From NCBI RefSeq assembly GCF_018129685.1, contig NZ_JAFCLG010000003.1, positions 1-64,000 on the forward strand: a stretch of DNA of 64,000 bases. Direction: 5' to 3'. Shown piece after piece: positions 36,648 through 45,424 of this stretch. The DNA comes from Bradyrhizobium manausense. Lineage in GTDB: Bacteria > Pseudomonadota > Alphaproteobacteria > Rhizobiales > Xanthobacteraceae. The translations under genes were made by a program, and so were the position numbers. Numbering within the stretch: position 1 is the stretch's first letter; the number at the start of each line of letters is the position of its first letter. Below the pieces are notes generated by a model. That model was given only the letters and a program-made list of their open reading frames with translations. It was not told where the DNA came from and searched no databases.

Positions 36648-36661
36648 TTGATCTGGATCAA
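36648..36661. promoter_or_regulatory. FixK/FNR-type box between napE and an AraC gene
   Basis: TTGATCTGGATCAA is a perfect TTGAT-N4-ATCAA palindrome, the site for FNR/FixK-class activators. In Bradyrhizobium nap genes are known to be under FixK2, which answers low oxygen. The box centre is about 97 nt from the napE start and about 97 nt from the divergent AraC-type gene, so it could serve one or both promoters. Confidence 0.88.
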
Positions 36662-36751
36662 CCGTTCGAGTTGCCGATGTCGCAGCCGCGACGACCGCAA
36701 GTGCAATTTTGGATTGTGCACGTGCGTGGGCGATGCGAAAGTTGAGCCTTG

Positions 36752-37891
36752 ATGGAGACGACAGGTGTGATGGGGCTCACGGCCATCGATCTCGGGCTTC
36801 GCGGCGCGACGAGCGGCGTGTTCCTTTTGATTATTCTCGCCGCGCTGCTGCGCCGTGCGACCAGCCAGCAGGCTTTGCTGGGCGTGGCCATGTCGGCCGG
36901 AGGCGTGTTCTATGCCATCGCGACCGCTCCGTTCGTTCCCAAATCGTCATGGTGGTGGGTTTTGCCGATGCTGTCGGCGCAACCCGCCGTGTTCTGGTTG
37001 TGGGCGCGCTCGGCGTTCGACGACGATTTCGTGCTCAGGCGATGGCACGGCGCGCTGTGGCTGAGCATCGTGGCCTTCGGATTTGCGATCACGCTCGGCT
37101 GGCCCTTCGCGCCGGCCCTGGCTGGGGCAGCCGGTCGTGCCCTGTCGCTGATTGCCCTCGCGCTGGCCGTCGCGGCCGCTGTCCAGACGGTCAAGACCTG
37201 GCGTGCCGACCTGGTCGCGCGACGCCGCCGGCTGCGGCTGGCGATGCTCGCGTTCAATCTGGGGCTCATCGCGGTCGTCGCCCTCGCCGGCTTCGCCGCA
37301 ATTCCCGTCGCGATCCCGGGCGCGCCCGGCAGTCTCCCCACCGCGATCGGCCTGTTCGTGGTTGCCATGCTCGCCGGACCGGGGACTCTCGCCATGCCGC
37401 CGGCCATGCCCGTCAACGACGTCACGGCGGCGATCGCATCCGGTAATGCGACGAGGCAAGCCCAAACCGCCGAACGCGCCGCCGCGGATCGGGGCGTCAT
37501 CGACCCGATCCTGCTGCGGCGCCTCGACCATCTGATGAGCGTGGAGCGGACCTACCGCCAGGAAGGCCTTGCGATTGGCGCGCTCGCCGCGCGGCTTGGC
37601 GTGCCCGAGCATCGGCTTCGCCAGGCGATCAACGAAGGTCTGGGCTATCGCAACTTCAACGCGTTCCTCAATCACTATCGAATAGCGGATGCCCGGCTGG
37701 CGCTGGCTGATGCGGAGCAACGGGAAGTCCCTATCTTGACCATTGCGATGGATGCAGGCTTCCAGTCGATCGGACCTTTCAACCGCGCCTTCAAGGCGGA
37801 AACCGGCCTCACTCCAACCGAATTCCGGCGCGAGGCGCTGAGCCGACTGGAGAGGACCGATCTCAGCGAGCCGCGTCGAGAAATCGGCTAG
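36752..37891 (+). CDS. membrane-anchored AraC-family regulator
   Basis: A 379-residue protein. The first 210 residues hold about six or seven hydrophobic segments (SGVFLLIILAALL, IVAFGFAITLGWPFAPALAG, FNLGLIAVVALAGFAAI). The last 110 form an AraC-type double helix-turn-helix (GLAIGALAARLGVPEHRLRQ, ILTIAMDAGFQSIGPFNRAF, TGLTPTEFRR). It is thus a membrane-bound one-component regulator; what it senses is unknown. Start ATG 36752. It is divergent from napE across a FixK box, and the acyltransferase gene follows 87 bp on and may be a target. Confidence 0.87.
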   Translation: METTGVMGLTAIDLGLRGATSGVFLLIILAALLRRATSQQALLGVAMSAGGVFYAIATAPFVPKSSWWWVLPMLSAQPAVFWLWARSAFDDDFVLRRWHGALWLSIVAFGFAITLGWPFAPALAGAAGRALSLIALALAVAAAVQTVKTWRADLVARRRRLRLAMLAFNLGLIAVVALAGFAAIPVAIPGAPGSLPTAIGLFVVAMLAGPGTLAMPPAMPVNDVTAAIASGNATRQAQTAERAAADRGVIDPILLRRLDHLMSVERTYRQEGLAIGALAARLGVPEHRLRQAINEGLGYRNFNAFLNHYRIADARLALADAEQREVPILTIAMDAGFQSIGPFNRAFKAETGLTPTEFRREALSRLERTDLSEPRREIG

Positions 37892-37978
37892 CCGATTTTT
37901 GGATCGGGCAAGAGAGACTTGCCCCGACTGGGCAGACTATGCGGCAGAATCGCCCGTCCAGCCAGCGAGAGCCCTGTC

Positions 37979-39217
37979 ATGTCTCATTCGAGCGCTGTCA
38001 CGTCCGCATCCGAACGGCTCCACGCGCTCGATGCGCTTCGGGCCATCGCGCTGCTGCTCGGCATCGTTCTGCACGCGGCAATGTCCTTTGTGTGGGCCTC
38101 GCCCCGGTTCTGGATCATCCAGGACATCCATCCAAGCTTGATCCTGAACCTGCTGTCCTTCACCATCCATGTCTTCCGGATGACGACCTTTTTCCTGATG
38201 GCCGGCTTCTTCGCCCGCATGAGCTTTCGTCGCCGTGGCAGCTTGGGCTTCGTCAGGGACCGGTTGCAGCGAATCGCCCTGCCGCTCGTGATTGGCTGGC
38301 CGCTCGTGTACGTGCCCATCGCTCTGATCGTGATCTGGGCGGCGAACTTTCCGAATGGCGGTCCGCTCCAGGGGGCATCCGGCTGGATGCCGGCGCTGCC
38401 GAATTTCCGCCTGACCCATCTCTGGTTTCTCTATGTTCTGCTCGAGCTCTATGTTGCCATGCTGCTGTTGCGCGGGGTGATTGTCCGCCTTGACGCGTCA
38501 GGCGCCTTGCGAGCGCTCATCGACCGCCTCTTTGCGAGCGCTATACGCAATCCGCTGGCGCCGCTCGTTCTGGCGATCCCGTTCGGCATCGCGTTCTGGC
38601 TCGATCCGCGATGGGGCTATTCGATGGAGGTGAGGACGCCTGATCAGTCGCTCATTACCAATGCGCAGGCCTGGATCTGCTTTGGGACGGCCTTCGGTGT
38701 CGGCTGGCTGCTGCATCGGCGGGTCGATCTGCTGCGGTTGATCGAGCGGCGCTGGCTTGCGCATCTCCTGCTCGCAATCGTTCTGATCCTGACCTGCTTC
38801 GTGCTCGCGGGCGTGATGATCTCTGCGCCGGGCGCGCCGAAATTGCCTTATAGTTTCGCGACGCTCAGGCTTGTGGCCATCGTCCTCTATGCGTCGGCGA
38901 TATGGGTTACGACGTTTGCCGCAATCGGTCTCGTACTCCGATTCATGTCCGGCTTCAGCCCGACCTGGCGATACCTCGCCGATGCGTCCTACTGGCTCTA
39001 TTTGATCCACATACCGATCGTGATGGCCTTGCAGGTCGCGCTGTCGCAGTTCGACTGGCCGGGGCTGGTCAAATTCGCGATCATCCTCGTCGTCGCGCTT
39101 CCGCCGATGCTCGCAAGCTATCATCTCCTGGTGCGCTTCACCTTCATCGGCGCGGTGCTGAATGGGCGCCGCGCCGAAAAGCGTATTCTCCCGCAAGGCG
39201 GAATTGCGACCGCGTAG
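37979..39217 (+). CDS. acyltransferase family 3 membrane protein
   Basis: A 412-residue integral membrane protein of the acyltransferase 3 (OafA/OpgC) class, with about ten membrane helices. The start region RLHALDALRAIALLLGIVLH carries the conserved His. FMSGFSPTWRYLADASYWLYLIHIP near the end is typical of OpgC (MdoC)-like proteins, which add succinyl or acetyl groups to periplasmic glucans or other surface sugars. The substrate is not determined. ATG 37979 was preferred because the longer frame adds 20 polar residues. It probably belongs with the AraC-type regulator. Confidence 0.87.
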   Translation: MSHSSAVTSASERLHALDALRAIALLLGIVLHAAMSFVWASPRFWIIQDIHPSLILNLLSFTIHVFRMTTFFLMAGFFARMSFRRRGSLGFVRDRLQRIALPLVIGWPLVYVPIALIVIWAANFPNGGPLQGASGWMPALPNFRLTHLWFLYVLLELYVAMLLLRGVIVRLDASGALRALIDRLFASAIRNPLAPLVLAIPFGIAFWLDPRWGYSMEVRTPDQSLITNAQAWICFGTAFGVGWLLHRRVDLLRLIERRWLAHLLLAIVLILTCFVLAGVMISAPGAPKLPYSFATLRLVAIVLYASAIWVTTFAAIGLVLRFMSGFSPTWRYLADASYWLYLIHIPIVMALQVALSQFDWPGLVKFAIILVVALPPMLASYHLLVRFTFIGAVLNGRRAEKRILPQGGIATA

Positions 39218-39287
39218 ACAGCGCCGCCTCGCGCAGTAAGATGCCCGCAACAAGAAACAAGCCGGCAAGAAAACGGGGAGAGGCGTC

Positions 39288-40493
39288 ATGAAGTTCGGCA
39301 TCTTCTATGAGCTGCAACTGCCGCGGCCGTGGGTGGCCGGCGACGAGCTCGCCCTTTACCAGAACGCGCTCTCGCAGATGGAGCTCGCCGATCGTCTCGG
39401 CTACGACCATGCCTGGGTGGTCGAGCATCACTTCCTCGAAGAATATTCGCACTCGCCTTCGCCGGAGTCGTTCCTCGCGGCCGCGAGCCAGCGCACGAAA
39501 AACATTCGGCTCGGCCACGGCATTCTCCAGCTCACGACCAACCATCCGGCGCGCGTCGCCGAGCGTGTCGCGGTGCTCGATCTGCTCTCCAACGGCCGCT
39601 GCGAATTCGGCATGGGCGAGAGCGCCTCGATCACCGAGCTGACGCCGTTCGGCCGCGACATGGAGACCAAGAAGGAGGTGTTCGAGGAGGCGGTGCAGGC
39701 GATCTTCCCGATGTTCAAGGACGCCGGCTCCGAGCATCACGGCAAATATTTCGACATTCCCCTGCGCAACGTCGTGCCGAAGCCGGTGCAGAAGCCGCAT
39801 CCGCCGCTGTGGATGGCCTGCTCGCAACTGCCGACCATCGAACGCGCCGGCCGCCACGGCTTTGGCGCGCTCGGCTTCCAGTTCGTCAGCGCGGACGCGG
39901 CACATGCCTGGGTGCATGCGTACTACAACGCCATGACCAAACGGCTGCACAAGCTCGCGGACTACGAGATCAACCCCAACATGGCGCTGGTGTCGTTCTT
40001 CATGTGCGCCAGGACGGATGAGGAGGCGCGTGCGCGTGCCGATGGCGCCACCTTCTTCCAGTTCGCGCTCCGCTTCTACGGCGCCTCGCAAAACCGCCAG
40101 CGGCCAGCGCCCTACACCGTCAACATGTGGGACGAGTACATCAAGTGGAAGCGCGACAATCCGCAAGCCCAGGAGGCCGCGCTGCGCGGCGGCCTGATCG
40201 GCTCGCCGGAGACGATCCGCAAGAAGTTGAAGCGATTCCAGTCCTCGCATATCGATCAGGTCATCCTGCTCAATCAAGCCGGCAAGAACAGTCACGAGCA
40301 CATCTGTGAGTCGCTCGAGCTGTTCGGCCGCGAAGTGATGCCGGAGTTTCAGAACGATCCCGCACAAGCCGCCTGGAAGCAGGGCGTCATGAGCGGCGAG
40401 ATCAAGCTCGAAGAAATCGACACCGAAGCCTTCACCGACCGCTACGGCAAGCTCGCGATCAACGTTGCCGCGGCGAAGGCCGCGGCGGGGTAG
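39288..40493 (+). CDS. LLM-class flavin-dependent oxidoreductase
   Basis: A 401-residue luciferase-like monooxygenase. MKFGIFYELQLPRPW and YDHAWVVEHHFLEEYSHSP mark the flavin barrel, with GHGILQLTTNHPARVAERVA and GRCEFGMGESASITELTP further on. The family uses reduced flavin supplied by a separate reductase, or F420 in other lineages, to oxidise an organic substrate, which is unknown here. An AGGCGTC leader gives no strong Shine-Dalgarno, but the ATG fits the family start. It seems to stand alone. Confidence 0.88.
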   Translation: MKFGIFYELQLPRPWVAGDELALYQNALSQMELADRLGYDHAWVVEHHFLEEYSHSPSPESFLAAASQRTKNIRLGHGILQLTTNHPARVAERVAVLDLLSNGRCEFGMGESASITELTPFGRDMETKKEVFEEAVQAIFPMFKDAGSEHHGKYFDIPLRNVVPKPVQKPHPPLWMACSQLPTIERAGRHGFGALGFQFVSADAAHAWVHAYYNAMTKRLHKLADYEINPNMALVSFFMCARTDEEARARADGATFFQFALRFYGASQNRQRPAPYTVNMWDEYIKWKRDNPQAQEAALRGGLIGSPETIRKKLKRFQSSHIDQVILLNQAGKNSHEHICESLELFGREVMPEFQNDPAQAAWKQGVMSGEIKLEEIDTEAFTDRYGKLAINVAAAKAAAG

Positions 40494-40559
40494 GGGCCGG
40501 TCTGGTCAAACCATCGGTCTCGCCGATAAGATGCCGCTCATTGATATCAGGGGCGAGAC

Positions 40560-41543
40560 ATGCGGCGGCGCGAGCTTCTTGGTCTTATGGGTGGTGCGGC
40601 GGCCCTACCCGTTGTGGCGCGCGCTCAGAAGAGCTTGCCCATCGTGGCCGTGCTGGTGCCGGGTCCCGCGAAGAACGCGGAAAATCGCCTCACAGCCATC
40701 CGTCAGGGCATGAGGGAGGCCGGCCTCACCGAGGGCGTCAACTTCATCTTTGCTTCGCGCTATGCCGATGGTGTTTTCGATCGGTTGCCCGCGCTTGCCC
40801 TCGAGCTTGCTGCTCTCAAGCCACGCGTCATGATTGCTTCGGCTGCTGCGGCGCCCGTCGCGCACAAGGTCCTGCCCGACTTGCCGCTGATCTTCACCTC
40901 CTATGCCGCCGACCCCATCAAGGCGGGATTTGCGGAAAGCTATATCCACCCGGGTGGCCACGCGACCGGCAACGTGATGAATGCGCTGGGCGGTGAGGAG
41001 GCGCTGACGCAAAAGCGGATGAACCTGTTCAAGGAGCTGGTGCCCGATCTGAAAGCGATCGGTTTCATCGGCACGTCGTCCCTTCTTGCCACGGCCGAGC
41101 TCGACGCTTTGCGAAGTGTCGCAGGTCAATTCGGCTTTGAGGTCGTGCGTCATCCGCTTGCGGGACTCGACGAAGTCGAGGACTCGATTTCGGCAAGCAT
41201 CCGCGATGGCGTCGGCGCCCTCTACGTATCCGGCGAGCCGCTGCTTTACAACAACATGCCGCGCGTTCTGCCTTTGGTGATGGCGCCCGGAAAACCGACG
41301 GTCGGCACCTATCCGGACTGGGGGCGGGCAGGCCTGCTGATGTCCTATTCGGCCGATCTGATCGACGACTTCCGCAGAGCCGGCATCTATGCCGCCAAGA
41401 TCCTCGGCGGCGAGAAGCCGGCGGATCTGCCGATCGAGCAGGCCAGCAAGTTCGTGCTCGTGCTCAACCTCAAGACGGCGAAATCCCTCGGAATCGCTCC
41501 GCCCGACCGCCTGCTGACGGTGGCCGACGAGGTGATCGAATAG
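40560..41543 (+). CDS. exported ABC-type substrate-binding protein
   Basis: A 327-residue protein with a twin-arginine start (MRRRELLGLMGGAAALPVVA) and a fold of the ABC_sub_bind (PF04392) class: IVAVLVPGPAKNAENRL, ASAAAAPVAHKVLPDLPLIF and GTYPDWGRAGLLMSYSADL. Members typically work with ABC importers or as sensors. No permease or ATPase lies nearby. In Bradyrhizobium such orphan Tat-exported binding proteins are abundant. Ligand unknown. Confidence 0.87.
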   Translation: MRRRELLGLMGGAAALPVVARAQKSLPIVAVLVPGPAKNAENRLTAIRQGMREAGLTEGVNFIFASRYADGVFDRLPALALELAALKPRVMIASAAAAPVAHKVLPDLPLIFTSYAADPIKAGFAESYIHPGGHATGNVMNALGGEEALTQKRMNLFKELVPDLKAIGFIGTSSLLATAELDALRSVAGQFGFEVVRHPLAGLDEVEDSISASIRDGVGALYVSGEPLLYNNMPRVLPLVMAPGKPTVGTYPDWGRAGLLMSYSADLIDDFRRAGIYAAKILGGEKPADLPIEQASKFVLVLNLKTAKSLGIAPPDRLLTVADEVIE

Positions 41544-41788
41544 AGCAGCAATGTCCACTTCTGGGCCCTCAAGCTGCCTTCTGTCCCAAGGGCCCGGGAA
41601 CCAAGGCGAGGCGGCGCCGGGAACCCTGCTGGTGCCCCATAACGGGACACCTCGACCAATGGCGAGGCAGTCGATCCGCTCTCGTTCACCACATTTAAAC
41701 CTTAAGATTTTACGAAGGAGGCTCACCACAGGGCCGCAGGGGATATGCGAACAGTCTTCGTACAGAAGCCATCCGTGGACTTCGGGCA

Positions 41789-42853
41789 ATGAAGGCGTTG
41801 CACACCAGCTGCATCGCGTGCGCCATCGCATCCGTTGGACTTTATCTGGCCGCCTCAAGCAGACCGGCCGCGACGGTCCCGGATGTCATGCTTGAAGCGG
41901 CAGCAAACATTGCGGCTTCTGCAAACATGGCCGCTCCAGCGAACATGGTGACGCCTGCGAATTTGGTGACGCCTGAATTGTACGCTGAGGCATCCGCCAG
42001 GCTTGCGGCAGCGCTTCGAGCAGAGCGGGAAGAGCTTGCCTCGGTGACGTCGGCAGTTTCCGGGCCGTTGAGCACCGGAGCCGACATTGCTGATCATCCC
42101 GCCGGGCCGAAACTGGCGTCGTTGGGAGATGATATCGTCCAGTCGCTGCCGGCGGCACGCGACACGTCCGACGGTGCTCCCAAGGCGGCATCGGCGCCGG
42201 ACTTCCGCTATCTCACCTATTACATCTGGTCCGAAGTGCCACCCGCCGAGAAACCGGCGGAGACTGTCTTGCGTGCATTCAAGGACACCCCCCTCGGAAC
42301 GCCGCAGGAGGAGATCAAGCGCGTTGCCGACGCGTTCGGTCTCGATGCCAATTTCATGATGGCGGTTGCCAGGATCGAATCCGGCTTCAACCCCACTCAG
42401 CGTACGGGCTCGTATATCGGGCTGTTCCAGCTGAGCAAATATGAGTTCGGCAAGTTCGGCTCCGGGCAGATTCTCAATCCGCGGGACAACGCCGTGGCGG
42501 CCGCCTACAAGGTCATCACCGAAGGCGTCCTGTTCGAGTGGATCACGCACCGCAAGCCTGATATGAGCGATCTCTACCTGATCCATCAGCAGGGCTGGCA
42601 AGGCGCCGCCGAGCACATCAGCCAGCCCGCGCGCCTCGCCTGGAAATCCATGTGCGCCACCGACGAAGGCAAGGAGAAGGGCGAGCGGTGGTGCAAGCGC
42701 GCGATCTGGGGCAATGCACTCCCGGCATTCAAGCGCACCTGGAAATCGGTGGACAACGTGACGTCGGATGCGTTCGTCGGCATGTGGCGCGGCCGGGTCG
42801 CCGAATTCTACACGAAATATGTGGCGACCGCCGCTGCGGCGGCCAACCCGTAA
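41789..42853 (+). CDS. lytic transglycosylase (SLT domain)
   Basis: A 354-residue exported enzyme. A signal-like start (CIACAIASVGLYLAASSRPAA) is followed by a short imperfect repeat (NMAAPANMVTPANLVTP). A low-complexity linker comes next, then the goose-lysozyme-like SLT domain from about residue 170. The catalytic Glu lies in FMMAVARIESGFNPT, with SYIGLFQLSKYEF after it. It would cleave peptidoglycan glycan strands. A 15-codon reading frame (41745-41792) ends in an ATGA overlap with its start, so translation may be coupled. The L,D-transpeptidase gene follows. Confidence 0.87.
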   Translation: MKALHTSCIACAIASVGLYLAASSRPAATVPDVMLEAAANIAASANMAAPANMVTPANLVTPELYAEASARLAAALRAEREELASVTSAVSGPLSTGADIADHPAGPKLASLGDDIVQSLPAARDTSDGAPKAASAPDFRYLTYYIWSEVPPAEKPAETVLRAFKDTPLGTPQEEIKRVADAFGLDANFMMAVARIESGFNPTQRTGSYIGLFQLSKYEFGKFGSGQILNPRDNAVAAAYKVITEGVLFEWITHRKPDMSDLYLIHQQGWQGAAEHISQPARLAWKSMCATDEGKEKGERWCKRAIWGNALPAFKRTWKSVDNVTSDAFVGMWRGRVAEFYTKYVATAAAAANP

Positions 42854-43016
42854 GTCTGTTGTCGGCCTCGCCCAAGATTACACCGTCGAAGGTTCAGCCG
42901 CCGAACAAGAGTTCGGCGTTAACCACGATGACAGTTCCAGCCTGAGCGGACATCGCTTCGAGGTTTCTTAAATTTTGCTGGGTACCTCTTTCCAGGCACT
43001 ATCCGGGGAAAGAGAT

Positions 43017-43805
43017 ATGGCCAAGCGGGCCAAACGCAAAAAGACCGAGGCCCTCGCAATACCGACGGCCGCGCGCGTTGCGATTGCTGCCGTGGCCGTC
43101 GCCGTCGTCGGATATGGTTTGCTGGCTCGCACCGAGACCGTTCAGCCGACGCGGAAGCCGTCCGTGCACGAGGCCCAGGCATCGTCGTCTCCGGTTTACG
43201 TGGCCGCTCCGGTCCATGCATCGGCGCCGGCGCCAGTTCCAGCTCCGATTCCGGCTCCCGCGCCTCTGGTTGAACCGCCAAAAGCCGCTGAGGGTCCCGG
43301 AGCATTGGTCCGGCAGGTGGTCGACTATGCCAGCCACCAGGCCCCGGGCACCGTGATCATCGATACCAAGAACACGTTCCTTTATTTGATCCTGAACGAC
43401 GCGCAGGCGATGCGCTACGGCATCGGCGTCGGCCGTGAAGGTTTCACCTGGTCCGGTGAACAGACCGTGGCCCGCAAAACCGAATGGCCGGATTGGCGCC
43501 CGCCGGCAGACATGCTGGTGCGCCAGCCTTATCTGCCGCGGTTCATGGCGGGCGGCCCCACCAACCCGCTCGGCGCACGCGCCATGTATCTGGGCGAGAC
43601 CGAATATCGCATTCACGGCACCAACAAGCCCGACACGATCGGCAAGCGGGTGTCGTCCGGCTGTATCCGCCTGACCAACGAGGACGTCACCGACCTCTAT
43701 GAACGGGTGAAGGTCGGAGCGAAGGTGATCGTGCTTCCGAACCGGCCTCTCGCAACCAACGCGCAAGTAACATCATCCGGACCGAAGCTCGCCGCGGCGC
43801 AGTAA
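43017..43805 (+). CDS. L,D-transpeptidase (YkuD domain)
   Basis: A 262-residue protein with an N-terminal membrane anchor (AARVAIAAVAVAVVGYGLLA), a Pro/Ala-rich linker (about residues 45-95) and a YkuD domain. The active site is HGTNKPDTIGKRVSSGCIRL, with the catalytic Cys in SSGCIR. It forms 3-3 crosslinks in peptidoglycan or attaches proteins to it. ATG 43017 has GGGGAAAGAG just ahead. It is paired with the transglycosylase gene, suggesting joint action on the cell wall. Confidence 0.93.
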   Translation: MAKRAKRKKTEALAIPTAARVAIAAVAVAVVGYGLLARTETVQPTRKPSVHEAQASSSPVYVAAPVHASAPAPVPAPIPAPAPLVEPPKAAEGPGALVRQVVDYASHQAPGTVIIDTKNTFLYLILNDAQAMRYGIGVGREGFTWSGEQTVARKTEWPDWRPPADMLVRQPYLPRFMAGGPTNPLGARAMYLGETEYRIHGTNKPDTIGKRVSSGCIRLTNEDVTDLYERVKVGAKVIVLPNRPLATNAQVTSSGPKLAAAQ

Positions 43806-43807
43806 CG

Positions 43808-43842
43808 AGCGCGACGACAATTCATCTCGATCGCGTCGCGCT
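43808..43842. terminator. possible two-way terminator
   Basis: AGCGCGACG (43808-43816) and CGTCGCGCT (43834-43842) form a perfect 9-bp stem with a 17-nt loop, 2 bp after the L,D-transpeptidase stop and 28 bp from the convergent phasin-like gene's stop. No T-run is evident, so termination is a guess. Confidence 0.4.
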
Positions 43843-43869
43843 TCAGGGCTCAGCACCGTCCGCGCGGAC

Positions 43870-44478
43870 TCAGCTCTTCGGGCCCAGGTCCTTCAAGGCG
43901 CTCCACGCGGCGCGATTTGCCTGATCGAACGACTTGCGGGATTCTGCCAACGCGGCGCTCAGCACCGACCAGGACTCGTTGCCTGCCTGCTTGAGCTTCT
44001 GCAGACGGGCCTCTGTTTCAGACGCCTCTGATTTCAGCCGCTTTAACGCTGCATCGAGATCGGTCGTCCGGGCCCCGGCCACTTTGGCCGCCGCTTTTCT
44101 GAATTGTTCGGCCGACTCCCCCCAGGCTTTCGCTTGCGCCGCTGCAATGTCCTTGAACGTGACTTGCTGCTGCTCGATCTGCTTGCCGGCGCTTTCGAAG
44201 TAGGTCTTCATCTGCGCTTCGAACCCGGCCCAGTGCTTTTCCAGTTCGGTCTTCGCGCTCGCCCAGACGGTTTCGCCGGCTTCCGCCTTCGTCTTGAACA
44301 GCGCCTGAAATTCGTCGCGCCGCTTCTTCAAATCCGCGATCATCTCGTCCAGCTTGATCTTCGACTCGGCCTTGGTTGCGGTCGCCTTCACTTCGAACGA
44401 GGCCAATGCGGCCTCCATTTCATCGATCCGCTCCTTGGCCCAATTGAAATAGAAATGCGTGCTGCTCTGCTGTGTCAT
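43870..44478 (-). CDS. coiled-coil (phasin-like) protein
   Basis: A 202-residue, almost wholly helical protein (WAKERIDEMEAALASFEVKA, KKRRDEFQALFKTKAEAGET, RLKSEASETEARLQKLKQAG). Charged, Ala-rich heptads suggest an amphipathic coiled coil like phasins or apolipoprotein-type proteins. There is no signal peptide or membrane segment. It is probably the last gene of the small-gene run that starts at 45786, after a 104-bp gap. It might coat polyhydroxyalkanoate granules or membranes, but this is inference from its composition. Confidence 0.75.
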   Translation of the reverse strand: MTQQSSTHFYFNWAKERIDEMEAALASFEVKATATKAESKIKLDEMIADLKKRRDEFQALFKTKAEAGETVWASAKTELEKHWAGFEAQMKTYFESAGKQIEQQQVTFKDIAAAQAKAWGESAEQFRKAAAKVAGARTTDLDAALKRLKSEASETEARLQKLKQAGNESWSVLSAALAESRKSFDQANRAAWSALKDLGPKS

Positions 44479-44582
44479 GGCCTGTTCTCCGTTGACCAGT
44501 TGGTATGTTAACAATGATCGTTCAGTGCGGGCTGCGACTTGACCTACGTCAACTTGCCCGATGCCGCCAAAGGCCGGCGACC

Positions 44583-44888
44583 TCACGCGGCGACGTCGGG
44601 AAGGAGCGCTGACGTTTTACCGAGCGCGACTTGTCTGCGCGAAGCCTGGTCCCGACCGTGCGGCATGCAACCGAGGTGGATCGCAGCGTAGAATTCTCGC
44701 GGCTCCTCCAATCTGGTGCGGGGTGGCAATACGTCCTCGTTGAACGCATGCTCGCAGCGGCGCAGGGCGTCCGACAATTTCCGATCTCCGGCAAGATCGA
44801 GCGGCGTGCTGACGAATTCCTTCGTGGGTTGGGTCGCAAGCAGGACGTCGCTGGCGACTTCATCTCTCCTCATGTTGCGGACCTTCAT
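44583..44888 (-). CDS. doubtful small protein overlapping the previous gene by ATGA
   Basis: A 101-codon frame beginning MKVRNMRRDEVASDVLL and ending LLPDVAA. Its ATG overlaps the TGA of the 87-residue gene (ATGA). Third-position GC is lower than in the neighbours by eye, and I recognise no family. It might be real, or the former 3' part of the 87-residue gene's frame after a frameshift. An open frame on the opposite strand (44631-45083) is also present but has no supporting context. Confidence 0.35.
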   Translation of the reverse strand: MKVRNMRRDEVASDVLLATQPTKEFVSTPLDLAGDRKLSDALRRCEHAFNEDVLPPRTRLEEPREFYAAIHLGCMPHGRDQASRRQVALGKTSALLPDVAA

Positions 44889-45148
44889 GTGTTCGGGATC
44901 GGGACGGGGCCGAACCCGCTGGTATCGATGATGACCGCTTCCGGTCCTTTCAGCTCGCTGTGGATGCGGATCGGCGGCAGCGCAGAATGCGAGTCGATGA
45001 GCCGGTTCGGCAGAGGTGCAGGTAGCGCCCAGTCGGCCGCCAGCAGCAGCAATAGCAACGCTGCGCCCACGGACAGAAAATAGGCTCGCAAGGGAAGCTC
45101 CGGATCGACAAGGCTCGCTTGTCTCGACAACACAGATTTCCTGCTCAC
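44885..45148 (-). CDS. small single-pass membrane protein
   Basis: An 87-residue protein with one membrane helix (YFLSVGAALLLLLLAADWAL, about residues 23-42) and an outward tail (IDSHSALPPIRIHSELKGPE). It starts with GTG 45148 behind GGGAGG at 8 nt. It is co-directional with five neighbouring small genes. The tail is short, and a longer relative with more C-terminal sequence seems possible. I do not know a function. Confidence 0.65.
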   Translation of the reverse strand: MSRKSVLSRQASLVDPELPLRAYFLSVGAALLLLLLAADWALPAPLPNRLIDSHSALPPIRIHSELKGPEAVIIDTSGFGPVPIPNT

Positions 45149-45187
45149 GGCAGTCGCCTCCCGGAGCTCGCATGATTCCGTCTCATG

Positions 45188-45406
45188 TCAGATGCCCCAG
45201 GGCCGCGGGTGCCGGCACGCGAGGTCGGCATCAAGATAGCCGCGCTCGTCGACCCATTCGATCGGGCAATAGGCCATCGCCTTCGGATCGACCATGTGGC
45301 CGTCGCGCTCGAGCGCCTTCCGCGTGCCCGTGAGGCCGGTCCACACGGAAGCGCCGCTGTCCGGCTCCACGTCCATGACGTCGAACACCTCGATGAAGTT
45401 GAGCAT
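45188..45406 (-). CDS. small hypothetical protein
   Basis: A 72-residue protein, MLNFIEVFDVMDVEPDSGAS at the start, then a basic RKALERDGHMVDPKAMAYCP region and a WVDERGYLDADLA end. It is soluble and has no signal peptide. The sequence is well-formed and fits codon use, but I recognise no family. It lies 18 bp after the 52-residue gene and 39 bp before the 87-residue gene on the same strand. The Shine-Dalgarno is weak. Confidence 0.55.
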   Translation of the reverse strand: MLNFIEVFDVMDVEPDSGASVWTGLTGTRKALERDGHMVDPKAMAYCPIEWVDERGYLDADLACRHPRPWGI

Positions 45407-45424
45407 GTTGGAAATCCAGCTTGT

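Noticed and set aside
44631..45083. 150-codon plus-strand frame opposite the 87- and 101-residue genes
   Set aside because: Its composition and its exact mirror position over the minus-strand membrane protein argue for a shadow; no supporting motif.
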